A stretch of 64,000 nucleotides of DNA from [Clostridium] aminophilum. GTDB lineage: Bacteria > Bacillota > Clostridia > Lachnospirales > Lachnospiraceae. The position numbers were made by a program, and so were the translations under genes. Of this stretch, positions 41,153-50,949 are shown piece after piece. Position 1 is the first letter of the stretch. Every line of letters starts with the position of its first letter. Below the pieces are notes generated by a model. The model saw only the letters and a program-made list of their open reading frames with translations. It was not told the origin of the DNA and did no database searches. The DNA is taken from contig NZ_FOIL01000003.1 of assembly GCF_900101295.1 (NCBI RefSeq), positions 1-64,000 of the forward strand, given 5' to 3'.

Positions 41153-41854
41153 ATGAACGCAATGGAGAGAGAACTGGAAGAGCGGATCGGATACACGTTC
41201 CGGACAAAGTCGCTTCTGTCCCAGGCTCTGACACACAGTTCCTACGCAAACGAAAAACATCTCGGTCATCTTGGCTGCAATGAGCGGCTGGAGTTTCTCG
41301 GAGATTCGGTGCTGGAGGTTGTCACCAGTGATTTTCTCTTTCACCGGTTTCCGGATATGCCGGAGGGAGATCTGACAAAGACGAGGGCCAGCATGGTATG
41401 CGAGCCGACGCTTGCTTACTGTGCGGAGCAGTTTGAACTCGGAAAGTATCTCCATCTCGGAAAGGGCGAAGATGCCACCGGCGGACGGACGAGAAATTCC
41501 GTGGTTTCCGATGCGCTGGAATCGCTGATCGGCGCGATTTATCTGGACAGCGGATTTGAGAGTGCGAGGACATTTATCCTGAAATTCATCATGAATGACA
41601 TGGAGCACAAAAAGCTGTTTTTTGACAGCAAGACCAACCTTCAGGAGATCGTTCAGGGAAGCGGCATCGGAGAGCTCAGCTACGTGCTTCTTGCGGAGGA
41701 AGGGCCGGATCACAACAAGAGTTTTGAGGTTGCGGCATCCATCGACGGCCGTGAGATCGGACGCGGAAAGGGAAGAACGAAAAAAGCTGCGGAACAGCGT
41801 GCTGCCTATGAGGGAATTCTGTGTCTGAAGAAGGAACAGGGAACATGTATCTAA
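41153..41854 (+). CDS. rnc: Ribonuclease III
   Basis: 233 residues. The catalytic signature is NERLEFLGDSVLEVV, with the second acidic set in DALESLIGAIYLD; a C-terminal dsRNA-binding domain begins at about 160 (NLQEIVQGSG) and ends with GRTKKAAEQRAAYEGI. It processes rRNA precursors and other double-stranded RNA. The 3' end overlaps the smc start by 10 bp, a conserved coupling. Confidence 0.96.
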   Translation: MNAMERELEERIGYTFRTKSLLSQALTHSSYANEKHLGHLGCNERLEFLGDSVLEVVTSDFLFHRFPDMPEGDLTKTRASMVCEPTLAYCAEQFELGKYLHLGKGEDATGGRTRNSVVSDALESLIGAIYLDSGFESARTFILKFIMNDMEHKKLFFDSKTNLQEIVQGSGIGELSYVLLAEEGPDHNKSFEVAASIDGREIGRGKGRTKKAAEQRAAYEGILCLKKEQGTCI

Positions 41855-44800
41855 AAAGCATAGAGATTCAGGGATTTAAGTCATTTGCCAACCGGATTCT
41901 GTTTGAGTTCCATAACGGAGTCACGGGAATTGTGGGACCGAATGGTTCCGGAAAGAGCAATGTCGCAGATGCCATGCGCTGGGTTCTCGGTGAACAGAGC
42001 GCGAAATCGCTCCGCGGCGGATCCATGCAGGACGTCATCTTTGCGGGAACGGAGATGAGAAGACCGCAGGGATTCGCCTATGTTGCGATCACGCTGGACA
42101 ACACCGATCACGTGCTCCCCATTGATTTCGATGAAGTGACGGTGTCACGAAGACTGTACCGCTCCGGCGAGAGTGAGTACAAGATCAACGGCTCCGCCTG
42201 CAGACTGAAAGATATCAATGAGCTGTTCTATGATACGGGTATCGGTAAAGAGGGATATTCCATCATCGGACAGGGTCAGATTGAGAGGATTCTCTCGGGA
42301 AGACCGGAGGAACGCCGTGAACTGTTTGACGAGGCGGCGGGAATCGTCAAGTTTAAGAGAAGAAAGGCGGAAGCCCAGAAAAAACTGGACGATGAGCAGC
42401 AGAATCTGGTCCGCATCAATGATATTCTGGCAGAACTCGAACACCGGGTGGGCCCGCTGAAGATTCAGGCGGAAAAGGCAAAAGAATATCTGGAACTTCG
42501 GGACAGCCTGAAGCGGCTGGATATCAATCTGTTCCTTTTGGAGACAAAGTCTCTGCGCGAGCAGCTGACGGAGTCGCTGGAACGCGCGAAGATCGTTCAG
42601 AATGATCTCGATACGGTCAAGAGGGAGTCGGAAGAAAAGAAAGGGGCGCACGAGCAGCTGACGATTCTGGTGGATGAACTGGACGCGGCGATCCGCGGGG
42701 CCGATGAGGCGGCGGCTGCTTCTGAACTGGAGATTCAGACCCTCACCGGAAAAAAAGGTGTCCTCGGTGAAAAGATCAACAGCGAAAAGGCCGGAGCGGA
42801 GCATGTCAATGAACGGCTTCAGGCCATCGGGGAAGACATCGCGCGGAAAGAAGACCAGAAAAAGACTGCCGAAGAGCAGATTGAAGAGTGGATGAAAAAG
42901 GTGGAGGAGGCCCGGGAAAAGGGGGAAGATTCCGCCGGGATACTCACGGAAAAACGCCGGGAGGCCGCGGAGAAAGAAGCGGAGATCGGACGTATCCGCG
43001 ATGCCATCATGGCTTCTCTGGAAAAGAAATCGGGAATTGCCGCGGATATCGAGAAATACCGCACGCAGTATGAGGAAACGGATGCCCGCCGTGCAGAGCT
43101 TGTCGGAAACCAGATGCGTCTGGAGAGCGACATGACGGCCGGCGATGAAGAAATCGATGCGAAAAAGGCAGAACTTGCCCGGAAAGATGAGTCACTCTCG
43201 TCTCTCCGCACGGAGAGTGAAAAGATCCGGGAACGGATTGCGCAGGAAGAACAGGCGATTGCTTCGGCGAACGATGCCTTGAGCGCAGCACAGCGAAACT
43301 ACCACATTGCCCAGACGAGGCTGGAGTCGCTGCGAAACCTTGCGGAGCGCTATGAGGGATACGGCAACAGTATCCGCCGTGTCATGGAGCAGAAAGCCCG
43401 GATTCCTGGAATCAAGGGCGTTGTGGCGGATCTCATTTCGACCGACAAACGCTACGAGACGGCGATTGAGACCGCCCTCGGGGGCACGATTCAGAATATC
43501 GTCACCGATAATGAGGAGACGGCGAAACGCCTGATCAGTTTCCTGAAGCAGAACCGGGCAGGACGCGCGACGTTCCTTCCGGAGACCAGCATGAAGGGAA
43601 GAGGCGAGTTCCCCCAGAAGTCCGCACTCTCGGAGGAGGGTGTTCTGGGACTTGCCAGCGATCTGGTGAAGACGGCGCAGGAATTCCGGGGAATCATGGA
43701 TTATCTTCTCGGAAGGACCGTGGTGGCCGACACCATTGACCATGCGATCGCGCTGAACCGGAAGTATCATTACGCGCTCCGCATCGTCACGCTGGAAGGA
43801 GAACTTCTGAATGCGGGCGGATCCCTCACCGGTGGTGCGTTTAAGAACAGCAGCAATCTTCTCGGACGCAAGCGGGAAATGGATGAGCTTGAGGAACAGA
43901 AGGACCGGGCTCTCGAGGAAGTCGAGAATCATCAGTCGGAGATTCTGCGGATCGAAGAAAAGCATATGAGCGATCAGCGTCTCCGCTCCGAGAACAATGA
44001 CGCTATTCAGAAAGCACTTCTTGACCGCAGTCAGGTTGAGATGGAACTTCAGCAGGCGGAGCGGCGCCGGGATGAGAGCCGGGAAAATGCGGACAGCCTG
44101 AGCGCACAGATCGAGCAGGCGAAAAACCGCATGACGGAGCTGAAAGCGCAGCGCAGTCAGGCAGAGGAAGATCTCGAGCGGATTGAGAATGACAATGCGG
44201 ATATGGCGGAGCGCTCGTCGGATCTCACCGATGAACTGGAAGAACTCCGCGCCGAGATGGCGGAAGCCGAAGAGGCGCAGGCCAATGTCAACCTTGAAGT
44301 GGAGGGATTTCGGCAGAAGAGCGGATTCGCCCGGGAGACAAAGGAACGTCTGGAGCAGGAGATCCGGGGGTTAGAAGAAGAAAAAGAAGAGCTCTGTGAG
44401 CGGAACAACGGCCGGGAAGACCGGATTCGTGAGAGGGAAGAAGAGATCCGCCGGATTGATCTGAGAATTGAGGAAGAAACCGGGAAACGCGATGCCGAAA
44501 AACAGAAGGCGGAGCAGACCCGGGCAAGACGCGCCGAGGAGGCCGCAAAATCCAAGGCTTACTTCGATGAGCAGGAAAAACTCACCGAGCGCATGAATCT
44601 TCTGGACCGCGATCTCGTCCGGCTGGACAACCAGAAGGAAAAACTGGAAGAGAAGATCGAAGGCCGTGCCGAATATATCCGTTCCGAGTATGAACTGGAA
44701 TACGCGGGGGCCGAGCAGTTCCGCGATGAATCGCTGGATTCGGTTCCGGACATGAAACGGGATACCGCGGAGCTGAGAAACCGGATCAAGGGACTGGGAC

Positions 44801-45411
44801 AGGTCAGCGTCAATGCGATCGACGAGTACCGGGAAGTTTCCGAGCGCTATGAATTTATGGAGAAGCAGCATGCGGATCTGGAAGCCAGCGAGGCCGCGCT
44901 TCGCCGGATCATAGAGGAACTGGATCAGGGCATGAAGCGCCAGTTCACCGAGAAATTTCAGGAGATCGCCCGGGAATTCAACAGCGTATTCCGGGAACTC
45001 TTCGGCGGCGGTTCGGCCGCGCTGAAGCTGGAGGAAGGCGTGGATGTGCTGGAGGCCGGGATCGGTATCATTTCCCAGCCGCCGGGCAAAAAACTGCAGA
45101 ATATGATGCAGCTGTCGGGCGGAGAGAAAGCCCTTACCGCCATTGCGCTGCTCTTTGCAATTCAGAATCTGAAACCGTCGCCCTTCTGTCTTCTGGACGA
45201 GATTGAGGCGGCGCTGGATGACTCGAACGTAGACCGTTTTGCGGGGTATCTGCACAAGCTGACGGAACACACACAGTTTATTGTCATCACTCACCGACGG
45301 GGAACCATGCTCGGGTGTGACCGTCTCTACGGTATCACCATGCAGGAGAAGGGCGTATCGACGATGGTATCCGTCAGCCTGATCGAGAGTGATCTGGAAG
45401 GCGGAAAATAA
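41845..45411 (+). CDS. smc: Chromosome segregation ATPase SMC
   Basis: 1188 residues from the ATG at 41845, overlapping the rnc end. Domains: N-terminal head with Walker A GPNGSGKSN (31-39); coiled coil about 170-500; hinge about 510-660 (GYGNSIRRVMEQK onward); returning coiled coil; C-terminal head with signature LSGGEKALTAIALLFA (about 1091) and Walker B FCLLDEIEAALDD (about 1113). It works with ScpA and ScpB, which are not in the window, to organise the chromosome. Length is typical. Confidence 0.97.
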   Translation: MYLKSIEIQGFKSFANRILFEFHNGVTGIVGPNGSGKSNVADAMRWVLGEQSAKSLRGGSMQDVIFAGTEMRRPQGFAYVAITLDNTDHVLPIDFDEVTVSRRLYRSGESEYKINGSACRLKDINELFYDTGIGKEGYSIIGQGQIERILSGRPEERRELFDEAAGIVKFKRRKAEAQKKLDDEQQNLVRINDILAELEHRVGPLKIQAEKAKEYLELRDSLKRLDINLFLLETKSLREQLTESLERAKIVQNDLDTVKRESEEKKGAHEQLTILVDELDAAIRGADEAAAASELEIQTLTGKKGVLGEKINSEKAGAEHVNERLQAIGEDIARKEDQKKTAEEQIEEWMKKVEEAREKGEDSAGILTEKRREAAEKEAEIGRIRDAIMASLEKKSGIAADIEKYRTQYEETDARRAELVGNQMRLESDMTAGDEEIDAKKAELARKDESLSSLRTESEKIRERIAQEEQAIASANDALSAAQRNYHIAQTRLESLRNLAERYEGYGNSIRRVMEQKARIPGIKGVVADLISTDKRYETAIETALGGTIQNIVTDNEETAKRLISFLKQNRAGRATFLPETSMKGRGEFPQKSALSEEGVLGLASDLVKTAQEFRGIMDYLLGRTVVADTIDHAIALNRKYHYALRIVTLEGELLNAGGSLTGGAFKNSSNLLGRKREMDELEEQKDRALEEVENHQSEILRIEEKHMSDQRLRSENNDAIQKALLDRSQVEMELQQAERRRDESRENADSLSAQIEQAKNRMTELKAQRSQAEEDLERIENDNADMAERSSDLTDELEELRAEMAEAEEAQANVNLEVEGFRQKSGFARETKERLEQEIRGLEEEKEELCERNNGREDRIREREEEIRRIDLRIEEETGKRDAEKQKAEQTRARRAEEAAKSKAYFDEQEKLTERMNLLDRDLVRLDNQKEKLEEKIEGRAEYIRSEYELEYAGAEQFRDESLDSVPDMKRDTAELRNRIKGLGQVSVNAIDEYREVSERYEFMEKQHADLEASEAALRRIIEELDQGMKRQFTEKFQEIAREFNSVFRELFGGGSAALKLEEGVDVLEAGIGIISQPPGKKLQNMMQLSGGEKALTAIALLFAIQNLKPSPFCLLDEIEAALDDSNVDRFAGYLHKLTEHTQFIVITHRRGTMLGCDRLYGITMQEKGVSTMVSVSLIESDLEGGK

Positions 45412-45437
45412 TTTAACAGGAGCCTGGAGGACAAACA

Positions 45438-46397
45438 ATGGCAGAAGAGAAAAAGGGATTCTTCGGACGTCTGTTCGAGGGACTGACCAAGACAAGAGAT
45501 TCCATCAAAAAGGGAATTGACAGCATTTTCAGCGGATTCTCATCCATCGATGACGAGTTTTACGATGAGATCGAGGAGACGCTGATTATGGCGGATATCG
45601 GCGTCAAGACCACGGCGGCAATCATGGATGATCTGCGCCGGAAGGTGGCCGAGCAGCACATTAAGGAGCCGGAGAACTGCCGGGAACTGCTGATCGAGTC
45701 GATCAAGGCACAGATGGTTCCGGGAGAGGGCGCCTACGAGTTCGAAAACCGCAAGTCTGTGGTGCTGGTGATCGGCGTCAACGGCGTCGGAAAGACCACG
45801 TCCGTGGGGAAACTTGCCGATCAGCTGAAGAACCAGGGAAAGCGCGTTGTCCTTGCGGCGGCGGATACCTTCCGCGCCGGAGCCATCGAGCAGCTTGAGG
45901 AATGGTCAAACCGCGCGGGGGTGGAACTGATTTCCCAGAAAGAGGGTGCGGATCCGGCTGCGGTTGTGTTTGATGCGATTCAGGCGACCAAGGCGAGAGG
46001 CGCGGATGTGCTGATCGTCGATACGGCGGGAAGACTTCACAACAAGAAGAATCTGATGCAGGAGCTGAGCAAGATCAACCGCGTCATCGATCGGGAATTT
46101 GCGGATGCGTATCGTGAGACATTGGTTGTTCTGGACGGTACCACCGGCCAGAATGCGCTTTCTCAGGCCCGTCAGTTTATGGAGGCGGCTCCGATTACCG
46201 GCATTATCCTGACAAAACTGGACGGAACCGCAAAGGGCGGTATCGCAGTTGCGATCCAGTCCGAGCTGGGAATTCCTGTAAAATATGTGGGCGTCGGAGA
46301 AAAGATCGACGACATGCAGAAGTTTGACGCGAACGATTTTGTCAATGCGCTGTTTGAGCGCCCGGAGAAGGCGGAGAGCAGCCCGGCGCAGGATTGA
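45438..46397 (+). CDS. ftsY: Signal recognition particle receptor FtsY
   Basis: 319 residues. A short N-terminal A region precedes the NG GTPase domain: [18 protein letters not shown] (G1), [22 protein letters not shown] (G3), [10 protein letters not shown] (G4). It docks SRP-ribosome complexes at the membrane. GCCTGGAGG before the ATG. It ends the rnc-smc-ftsY transcript; ylxM and ffh, frequent followers, are not here. Confidence 0.96.
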   Translation: MAEEKKGFFGRLFEGLTKTRDSIKKGIDSIFSGFSSIDDEFYDEIEETLIMADIGVKTTAAIMDDLRRKVAEQHIKEPENCRELLIESIKAQMVPGEGAYEFENRKSVVLVIGVNGVGKTTSVGKLADQLKNQGKRVVLAAADTFRAGAIEQLEEWSNRAGVELISQKEGADPAAVVFDAIQATKARGADVLIVDTAGRLHNKKNLMQELSKINRVIDREFADAYRETLVVLDGTTGQNALSQARQFMEAAPITGIILTKLDGTAKGGIAVAIQSELGIPVKYVGVGEKIDDMQKFDANDFVNALFERPEKAESSPAQD

Positions 46398-46422
46398 ATG
46401 CCGGAACAGAGCTGAGCCTGCG

Positions 46423-46540
46423 GCGCAGCCGGGAGAAGGAAGCGCAGCCGGGAGAAGGAAGCGCAGCCGGGAGAAGGAAGCGCATCCGGGAGAAGGAAGC
46501 GCATCCGGAAAGACGAAATCGCAGCCAGAAGACGGAAGCG
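46423..46540. repeat. 19-bp tandem repeat (minisatellite)
   Basis: Units begin at 46423, 46442, 46461, 46480 and 46499, each close to GCGCAGCCGGGAGAAGGAA, with a decayed sixth at about 46519. The last two full units read GCGCATCC. The 19-bp period is not a multiple of three and no gene on this strand spans it, so it is non-coding. Confidence 0.92.
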
Positions 46541-46583
46541 TCTGACGCAGAGAAGGGAACGAATAGGTAAAAGGAGATGCAGC

Positions 46584-47861
46584 ATGAATAAAACCGGAAA
46601 AGAACATCCGCTTGTTCTCACGATTCTTTATTTTGTACGATGGAGTGTTCTCTCCGTCGTGATCGGACTTGCGGCCGGAGCGGTGGGGACCGCCTTTGGA
46701 TTTGCAGTGTCATGGGCGGTGGGAACTTTCGGAAAAAACCATATGCTCCTGTTTGCCCTGCCGGTTCTGGGTCTTCTGATCATGCTGCTCTATAAAGTTC
46801 TCGGAGAGGAGAAAAATCGCGGAACAAACATGGTTCTGGAAGCGGTATACAGCGAAAACAAATTGAAACCGACCATGGCTCCGGCGATTTTTATCGGAAG
46901 TGTTCTCTCACATCTTGGCGGCGGAAGCTGCGGACGTGAGGGCGCGGCTCTCCAGATGGGCGGATCCATCGGATCGACGGCGGCGAAACTGTTCCGACTG
47001 GATTCGGACGACACCAATATCGCAATCATGTGCGGTATGACATCGGTCTTTTCCGCCCTGTTCGGGACACCGATGGCTGCGGCCATCTTTCCGCTGGAGA
47101 TGATCAGTGTCGGCGTCATCTATTACGCCGCACTGGTTCCCTGCATTTTTGCGTCGTTTGTGGCGGCGGGCGTCGCGAAGTATTTTCAGCTTGCCCCGAC
47201 GACTTTCGGCACGCTGAATGCGCCGGAAATTGGATTTGTTCCGATGGCTCACGTGGTACTTCTGGGACTGATTACCGCGGCCTGCGCGGTTCTGTTTATC
47301 ACGATCATGCACAATGCGGAAGCAATGTACGCGAAGTTCTGTCCGAACCGTTACATCCGGATCGTGGCCGGCGGTCTGATCGTGATCACGTGTTCGCTTT
47401 TGACCGGATACCGTTACAACAACACCGGCGCGAATCTGATTCTTGCCGGTCTTTCGGGGGAATCCAGACCGTTGGATTTTATCCTGAAGATGCTTCTCAC
47501 GGCGCTGTCTCTCGGCGCAGGCTACAAAGGCGGGGAGATTGTTCCGTCATTTGCGATCGGAGCTTCGGTCGGCGGCATTTACGCCTCCGTTCTGGGACTG
47601 GATCCGACGCTGACGGCAGCGTGCGCCATGCTGGCGTTTTTCTCGGCGGTAACGAACGCGCCGATGGCTTCCCTCCTGATCGGTTTTGAGATGTTCGGTT
47701 ATGATCCGATGCCGTATTTTGCGGTGGTGATTGCGGTCAGCTATATGCTGTCCGGATATTACAGCCTTTATTCGGCGCAGAAAATCGCATATTCCAAGAT
47801 CCGTGCCACAAAGATCGGACAGAAAGTCACGGAACCGCCGCTGCTGCCTTTTCTGAAGTGA
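46584..47861 (+). CDS. ClC-family anion channel/antiporter
   Basis: 425 residues, about ten membrane helices. Selectivity motifs: GTNMVLEAVYS, GGGSCGREGAALQMGGSIGS, and GGEIVPSFAIGASVGG. The GREG-ALQMG and GGE-VP forms are closer to the fluoride-exporting CLC-F branch than to typical chloride ClC proteins (GSGIP, GREGP, G-F-P). Fluoride export is therefore possible, but no fluoride riboswitch is seen upstream. AAAGGAG precedes the ATG, just after the tandem repeat. Confidence 0.85.
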   Translation: MNKTGKEHPLVLTILYFVRWSVLSVVIGLAAGAVGTAFGFAVSWAVGTFGKNHMLLFALPVLGLLIMLLYKVLGEEKNRGTNMVLEAVYSENKLKPTMAPAIFIGSVLSHLGGGSCGREGAALQMGGSIGSTAAKLFRLDSDDTNIAIMCGMTSVFSALFGTPMAAAIFPLEMISVGVIYYAALVPCIFASFVAAGVAKYFQLAPTTFGTLNAPEIGFVPMAHVVLLGLITAACAVLFITIMHNAEAMYAKFCPNRYIRIVAGGLIVITCSLLTGYRYNNTGANLILAGLSGESRPLDFILKMLLTALSLGAGYKGGEIVPSFAIGASVGGIYASVLGLDPTLTAACAMLAFFSAVTNAPMASLLIGFEMFGYDPMPYFAVVIAVSYMLSGYYSLYSAQKIAYSKIRATKIGQKVTEPPLLPFLK

Positions 47862-47907
47862 GCGGAATGTAGTAAGGAAGAAGACGCTGGCATAACCGCG
47901 CGGCGTG

Positions 47908-47916
47908 TGATAGAAT
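47908..47916 (+). promoter_or_regulatory. Possible extended -10 promoter of pyrH
   Basis: TGATAGAAT has the TGN-plus-TAGAAT form of an extended -10 box, 40 bp before pyrH. No good -35 is present. Confidence 0.35.
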
Positions 47917-47956
47917 GAGAAAGAATAAAATGATGAAAAGAGAGGAATCAGACAGT

Positions 47957-48661
47957 ATGGATATGAAGCGCGTTCTTCTGAAGTTATCCGGCGAAGCCCT
48001 TGCCGGAAGCAAAAAGACAGGTTTTGACGAGGAGACCGTCCGCGGCGTTGCACGTCAGGTCAAGCAGGCAGTGGATGCCGGCGTGGAGGTCGGAATTGTC
48101 ACCGGAGGAGGAAACTTCTGGAGAGGACGCACCGGCAATGAGATTGACCGCACAAAGGCGGATCAGATCGGTATGCTGGCTACGGTGATGAACTGCATTT
48201 ATGTTTCCGAGATCTTCCGCGGCGAGGGAATGGATACAGTCGTTATGACTCCGTTCCAGGTGGGCGCGATGACCGAGCTCTTCTCCAAGGATAAAGCAGT
48301 GGAAGCTTTCAAGGCTCATAAGGTTGTGTTCTTTGCGGGCGGAACCGGACATCCGTATTTCTCCACCGATACCGGCGCTGCGCTCCGGGCGGTTGAGATC
48401 GAGGCAGACTGCATGCTGCTTGCCAAGGCGGTTGACGGCGTCTATGACAGCGATCCGAAGACCAATCCGAATGCCAGAAAGTTCGACAGGATCTCGATCG
48501 CAGAGGTGGTTGAAAAGCATCTTCAGGTTGTCGATATGACCGCATCTGTTATCTGTGAGGAAAATCATATGCCACTGGTCGTATTCGGACTCAACGAGGA
48601 GAACGGCATTGCCAATGCACTGAAGGGGAAGGTAAGCGGAACAATCGTTACCGCAGACTGA
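47957..48661 (+). CDS. pyrH: UMP kinase
   Basis: 234 residues from the ATG at 47957 (MDMKRVLLKLSGEALAG); AGAGAGGA upstream. It phosphorylates UMP to UDP. Amino-acid-kinase-fold motifs GIVTGGGNFWRGRTGN, GTGHPYFSTDTGAALRA and AKAVDGVYDSDPKTNPNA are present. It heads the pyrH-frr-uppS-cdsA-dxr-rseP-ispG-polC run. rpsB and tsf, common upstream neighbours, are replaced by the ClC gene. Confidence 0.96.
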   Translation: MDMKRVLLKLSGEALAGSKKTGFDEETVRGVARQVKQAVDAGVEVGIVTGGGNFWRGRTGNEIDRTKADQIGMLATVMNCIYVSEIFRGEGMDTVVMTPFQVGAMTELFSKDKAVEAFKAHKVVFFAGGTGHPYFSTDTGAALRAVEIEADCMLLAKAVDGVYDSDPKTNPNARKFDRISIAEVVEKHLQVVDMTASVICEENHMPLVVFGLNEENGIANALKGKVSGTIVTAD

Positions 48662-48703
48662 TAGACATTAACAAACCAAAAAGGTTTCAGGGAGGTTCTG
48701 ACT

Positions 48704-49258
48704 ATGCATGACAGACTCAAAGTTTTTGAGGAGAAGATGAACAAGTCCTATGACGCGATGCTCAGCGATTTTTCCGCGATCCGCGCCGGACGTGCGAATC
48801 CGCATGTTCTTGATCACATCAAAGTTGATTATTACGGCTCTCCGACACCGCTTCAGGGTGTAGCCAACATTACGGTTCCGGAGGCGAGAATCATTCAGAT
48901 TGCTCCGTGGGACAAGAAGATGGTAAAGGATATCGAGAAGGCCATCCTGACATCCGATCTCGGCATCAATCCGAACAACGACGGTTCCGTGATCCGCCTG
49001 GTATTCCCGGAGCTGACCGAGGAGAGACGTAAGGATCTCGCAAAGGATGTCAAGAAGCTGGGTGAGGGATGCAAGGTTGCAATCCGCAACATCCGCCGTG
49101 ACGGAATGGAGCTGGTAAAGAAGCTTCAGAAGAACGGAGAGATCTCGGAGGACGAGCAGACAAACGACGAGACAGATATCCAGGAACTCACCGATAAGAT
49201 GATCAAAATGGTCGACAAGGCGGTTGAGACAAAGAATAAGGAAATCATGACTGTCTGA
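48704..49258 (+). CDS. frr: Ribosome recycling factor
   Basis: 184 residues: FSAIRAGRANPHVLDHIKVD, LQGVANITVPEARI, IRLVFPELTEERRKDLAKDV, and NIRRDGMELVKKLQK. It splits post-termination ribosomes with EF-G. GGGAGG upstream and 42 bp after pyrH. A terminator-like hairpin lies just after it. Confidence 0.97.
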   Translation: MHDRLKVFEEKMNKSYDAMLSDFSAIRAGRANPHVLDHIKVDYYGSPTPLQGVANITVPEARIIQIAPWDKKMVKDIEKAILTSDLGINPNNDGSVIRLVFPELTEERRKDLAKDVKKLGEGCKVAIRNIRRDGMELVKKLQKNGEISEDEQTNDETDIQELTDKMIKMVDKAVETKNKEIMTV

Positions 49259-49291
49259 TCGGACAGAAAATTTCGATAACGGTCGAGGAGA

Positions 49292-49317
49292 GGGGCAGCG
49301 ATAAACTGCCCCCTTTT
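49292..49317 (+). terminator. Terminator-like hairpin after frr
   Basis: GGGGCAG (49292-49298) pairs with CTGCCCC (49306-49312), followed by C and TTTT. Partial read-through into uppS is likely because no new promoter is obvious. Confidence 0.75.
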
Positions 49318-49370
49318 GCGTGAAGACGGCGGGTCACCAGCCGTCAGTCGGCCGTTCATGAGGAGGATAT

Positions 49371-50102
49371 ATGGCAGAAGAGCTGAACGGACTGGTAATT
49401 CCGCAGCACGTGGCACTGATTCTGGACGGAAACGGACGGTGGGCAAAGAAGAGAGGACTTCCGAGAACGGCGGGTCACAAAAAGGGCTGTGAGGCGGTGG
49501 AGAACATCGTGGAGGTTGCCGCCCGCATGGGAATCCGGTATCTGACGGTATACGGATTCTCCACCGAGAACTGGAAACGGCCGGAAGAAGAGGTTTCCAC
49601 CCTGATGCAGCTGTTCCGTTTTTACGCGAAGCGGCTTCAGAAGATTGCGATGGCGAACAATGTTCGTGTCCGCATGATCGGCGAACGATCCCGGTTTGCG
49701 CCGGATCTGCAGAAAGCCATCGAAGGTCTGGAGACATCGACGAAGGACAACACCGGTCTCACCTTTGTCATCGCGGTCAATTACGGCGGAAGAGACGAGA
49801 TCACGAGAGCGGTCCGCCGGATGACACAGGACGCGAAGAACGGAATCATCGAACCGTCGGATATCACCGAGGAGACGGTGGCGTCTTATCTGGATACCGC
49901 CGGCATGCCGGATCCGGATCTGATGATCCGCACCAGCGGAGAACTTCGCCTCTCAAACTATCTTCTCTGGCAGCTTGCCTATGCGGAATTCTATGTGACA
50001 GATTGTCTGTGGCCGGATTTCGACCGGGAAGAACTGGAAAATGCCATCCGCGCCTTCAACCGGCGTGACCGAAGATTCGGCGGGATCAAGACAAACGGAT
50101 AA
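49371..50102 (+). CDS. uppS: Isoprenyl (undecaprenyl) diphosphate synthase
   Basis: 243 residues: HVALILDGNGRWAKKRGLPR (catalytic Asp in DGNGRWA), YGFSTENWKRPEEEV, and DLMIRTSGELRLSNYLLWQL. It makes the lipid carrier for cell-wall synthesis from isoprenoid precursors that dxr and ispG in this cluster help supply. GAGGAGG upstream. Confidence 0.96.
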   Translation: MAEELNGLVIPQHVALILDGNGRWAKKRGLPRTAGHKKGCEAVENIVEVAARMGIRYLTVYGFSTENWKRPEEEVSTLMQLFRFYAKRLQKIAMANNVRVRMIGERSRFAPDLQKAIEGLETSTKDNTGLTFVIAVNYGGRDEITRAVRRMTQDAKNGIIEPSDITEETVASYLDTAGMPDPDLMIRTSGELRLSNYLLWQLAYAEFYVTDCLWPDFDREELENAIRAFNRRDRRFGGIKTNG

Positions 50103-50131
50103 CAAACGGATAACAAACGGAGGAACCGCAT

Positions 50132-50944
50132 ATGTTCATAACAAGGCTTTTGAGCGGAATTGTGCTCGTTGCCGGGGCTGTCGCTGTCATTCTGGCGGGG
50201 AGTCTTCCGGTGTTCGCTGTGACATTCGCGATTTCCATAATCGGTCTCTATGAGTATTACCGGGCGATCGGAATTGAAAAGACGGGGCCGGCCGTCATCG
50301 GATATCTTAGCTGCGCATGCTATTATGCGATCCTTTTCATGGGACGTCAGGATCTGACCATGTTTCTGGTGATCTCCGCGCTCATGGCGATGATGGCGGT
50401 ATATGTGCTGACCTTTCCGCGATATCATATCACGAAGATCGCGGAGGCATCCGTCGGCATCATTTACCCGGGAATCATGCTTTCGTATCTCTGGATGACG
50501 CGCACCATGCCGGACGGCGTCGTTCTGGTATGGCTTATCTTCCTCTCAAGCTGGGGCTGCGACACGCTGGCGTACTGTTCCGGACTTCTCTTCGGAAAAC
50601 ACAAGCTTGCGCCGGTTCTCAGTCCGAAAAAGACCATTGAGGGAGCCGTCGGCGGAACCGTCGGCGCCGCTCTGCTGGGGCTGATCTTTGCGCTTGCGAT
50701 GGGGCAGTTCATCCGGGAGAGTGAGGGCGCGGTGTTCGCATGCACCTGCGCCTGCGGAATCGGTGCGCTGATTTCCCAGATCGGAGATCTGACCGCATCG
50801 GGTATCAAGCGGAATTATGAGATCAAAGATTACGGCACACTGATCCCGGGGCACGGCGGTGTTCTGGACCGGTTTGACAGTATGGTATTCACCGCGCCGG
50901 CGATCTATTTTGCGCTGCTGTTTCTGGTGAGTACGGGAGGATAA
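50132..50944 (+). CDS. cdsA: Phosphatidate cytidylyltransferase
   Basis: 270 residues with about eight membrane helices. The family signature in the last third reads SGIKRNYEIKDYG, then LIPGHGGVLDRFDS. It makes CDP-diacylglycerol, the precursor later used by the cardiolipin synthase path. AACGGAGG upstream; it sits 29 bp after uppS. Confidence 0.95.
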   Translation: MFITRLLSGIVLVAGAVAVILAGSLPVFAVTFAISIIGLYEYYRAIGIEKTGPAVIGYLSCACYYAILFMGRQDLTMFLVISALMAMMAVYVLTFPRYHITKIAEASVGIIYPGIMLSYLWMTRTMPDGVVLVWLIFLSSWGCDTLAYCSGLLFGKHKLAPVLSPKKTIEGAVGGTVGAALLGLIFALAMGQFIRESEGAVFACTCACGIGALISQIGDLTASGIKRNYEIKDYGTLIPGHGGVLDRFDSMVFTAPAIYFALLFLVSTGG

Positions 50945-50949
50945 GTAAC

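Noticed and set aside
46423-46540. CRISPR array
   Set aside because: Direct head-to-tail 19-bp repeats without spacers; no cas genes in the window.
46400-46584. Fluoride riboswitch before the ClC gene
   Set aside because: The gap is filled by the 19-bp repeat, and the conserved riboswitch core is not visible.
45906-46621. Minus-strand frames with repeated Pro/Ser-rich peptide over the 19-bp repeat
   Set aside because: The apparent peptide repeat is only the translated tandem repeat; no ribosome site, and most of the frame lies over ftsY.
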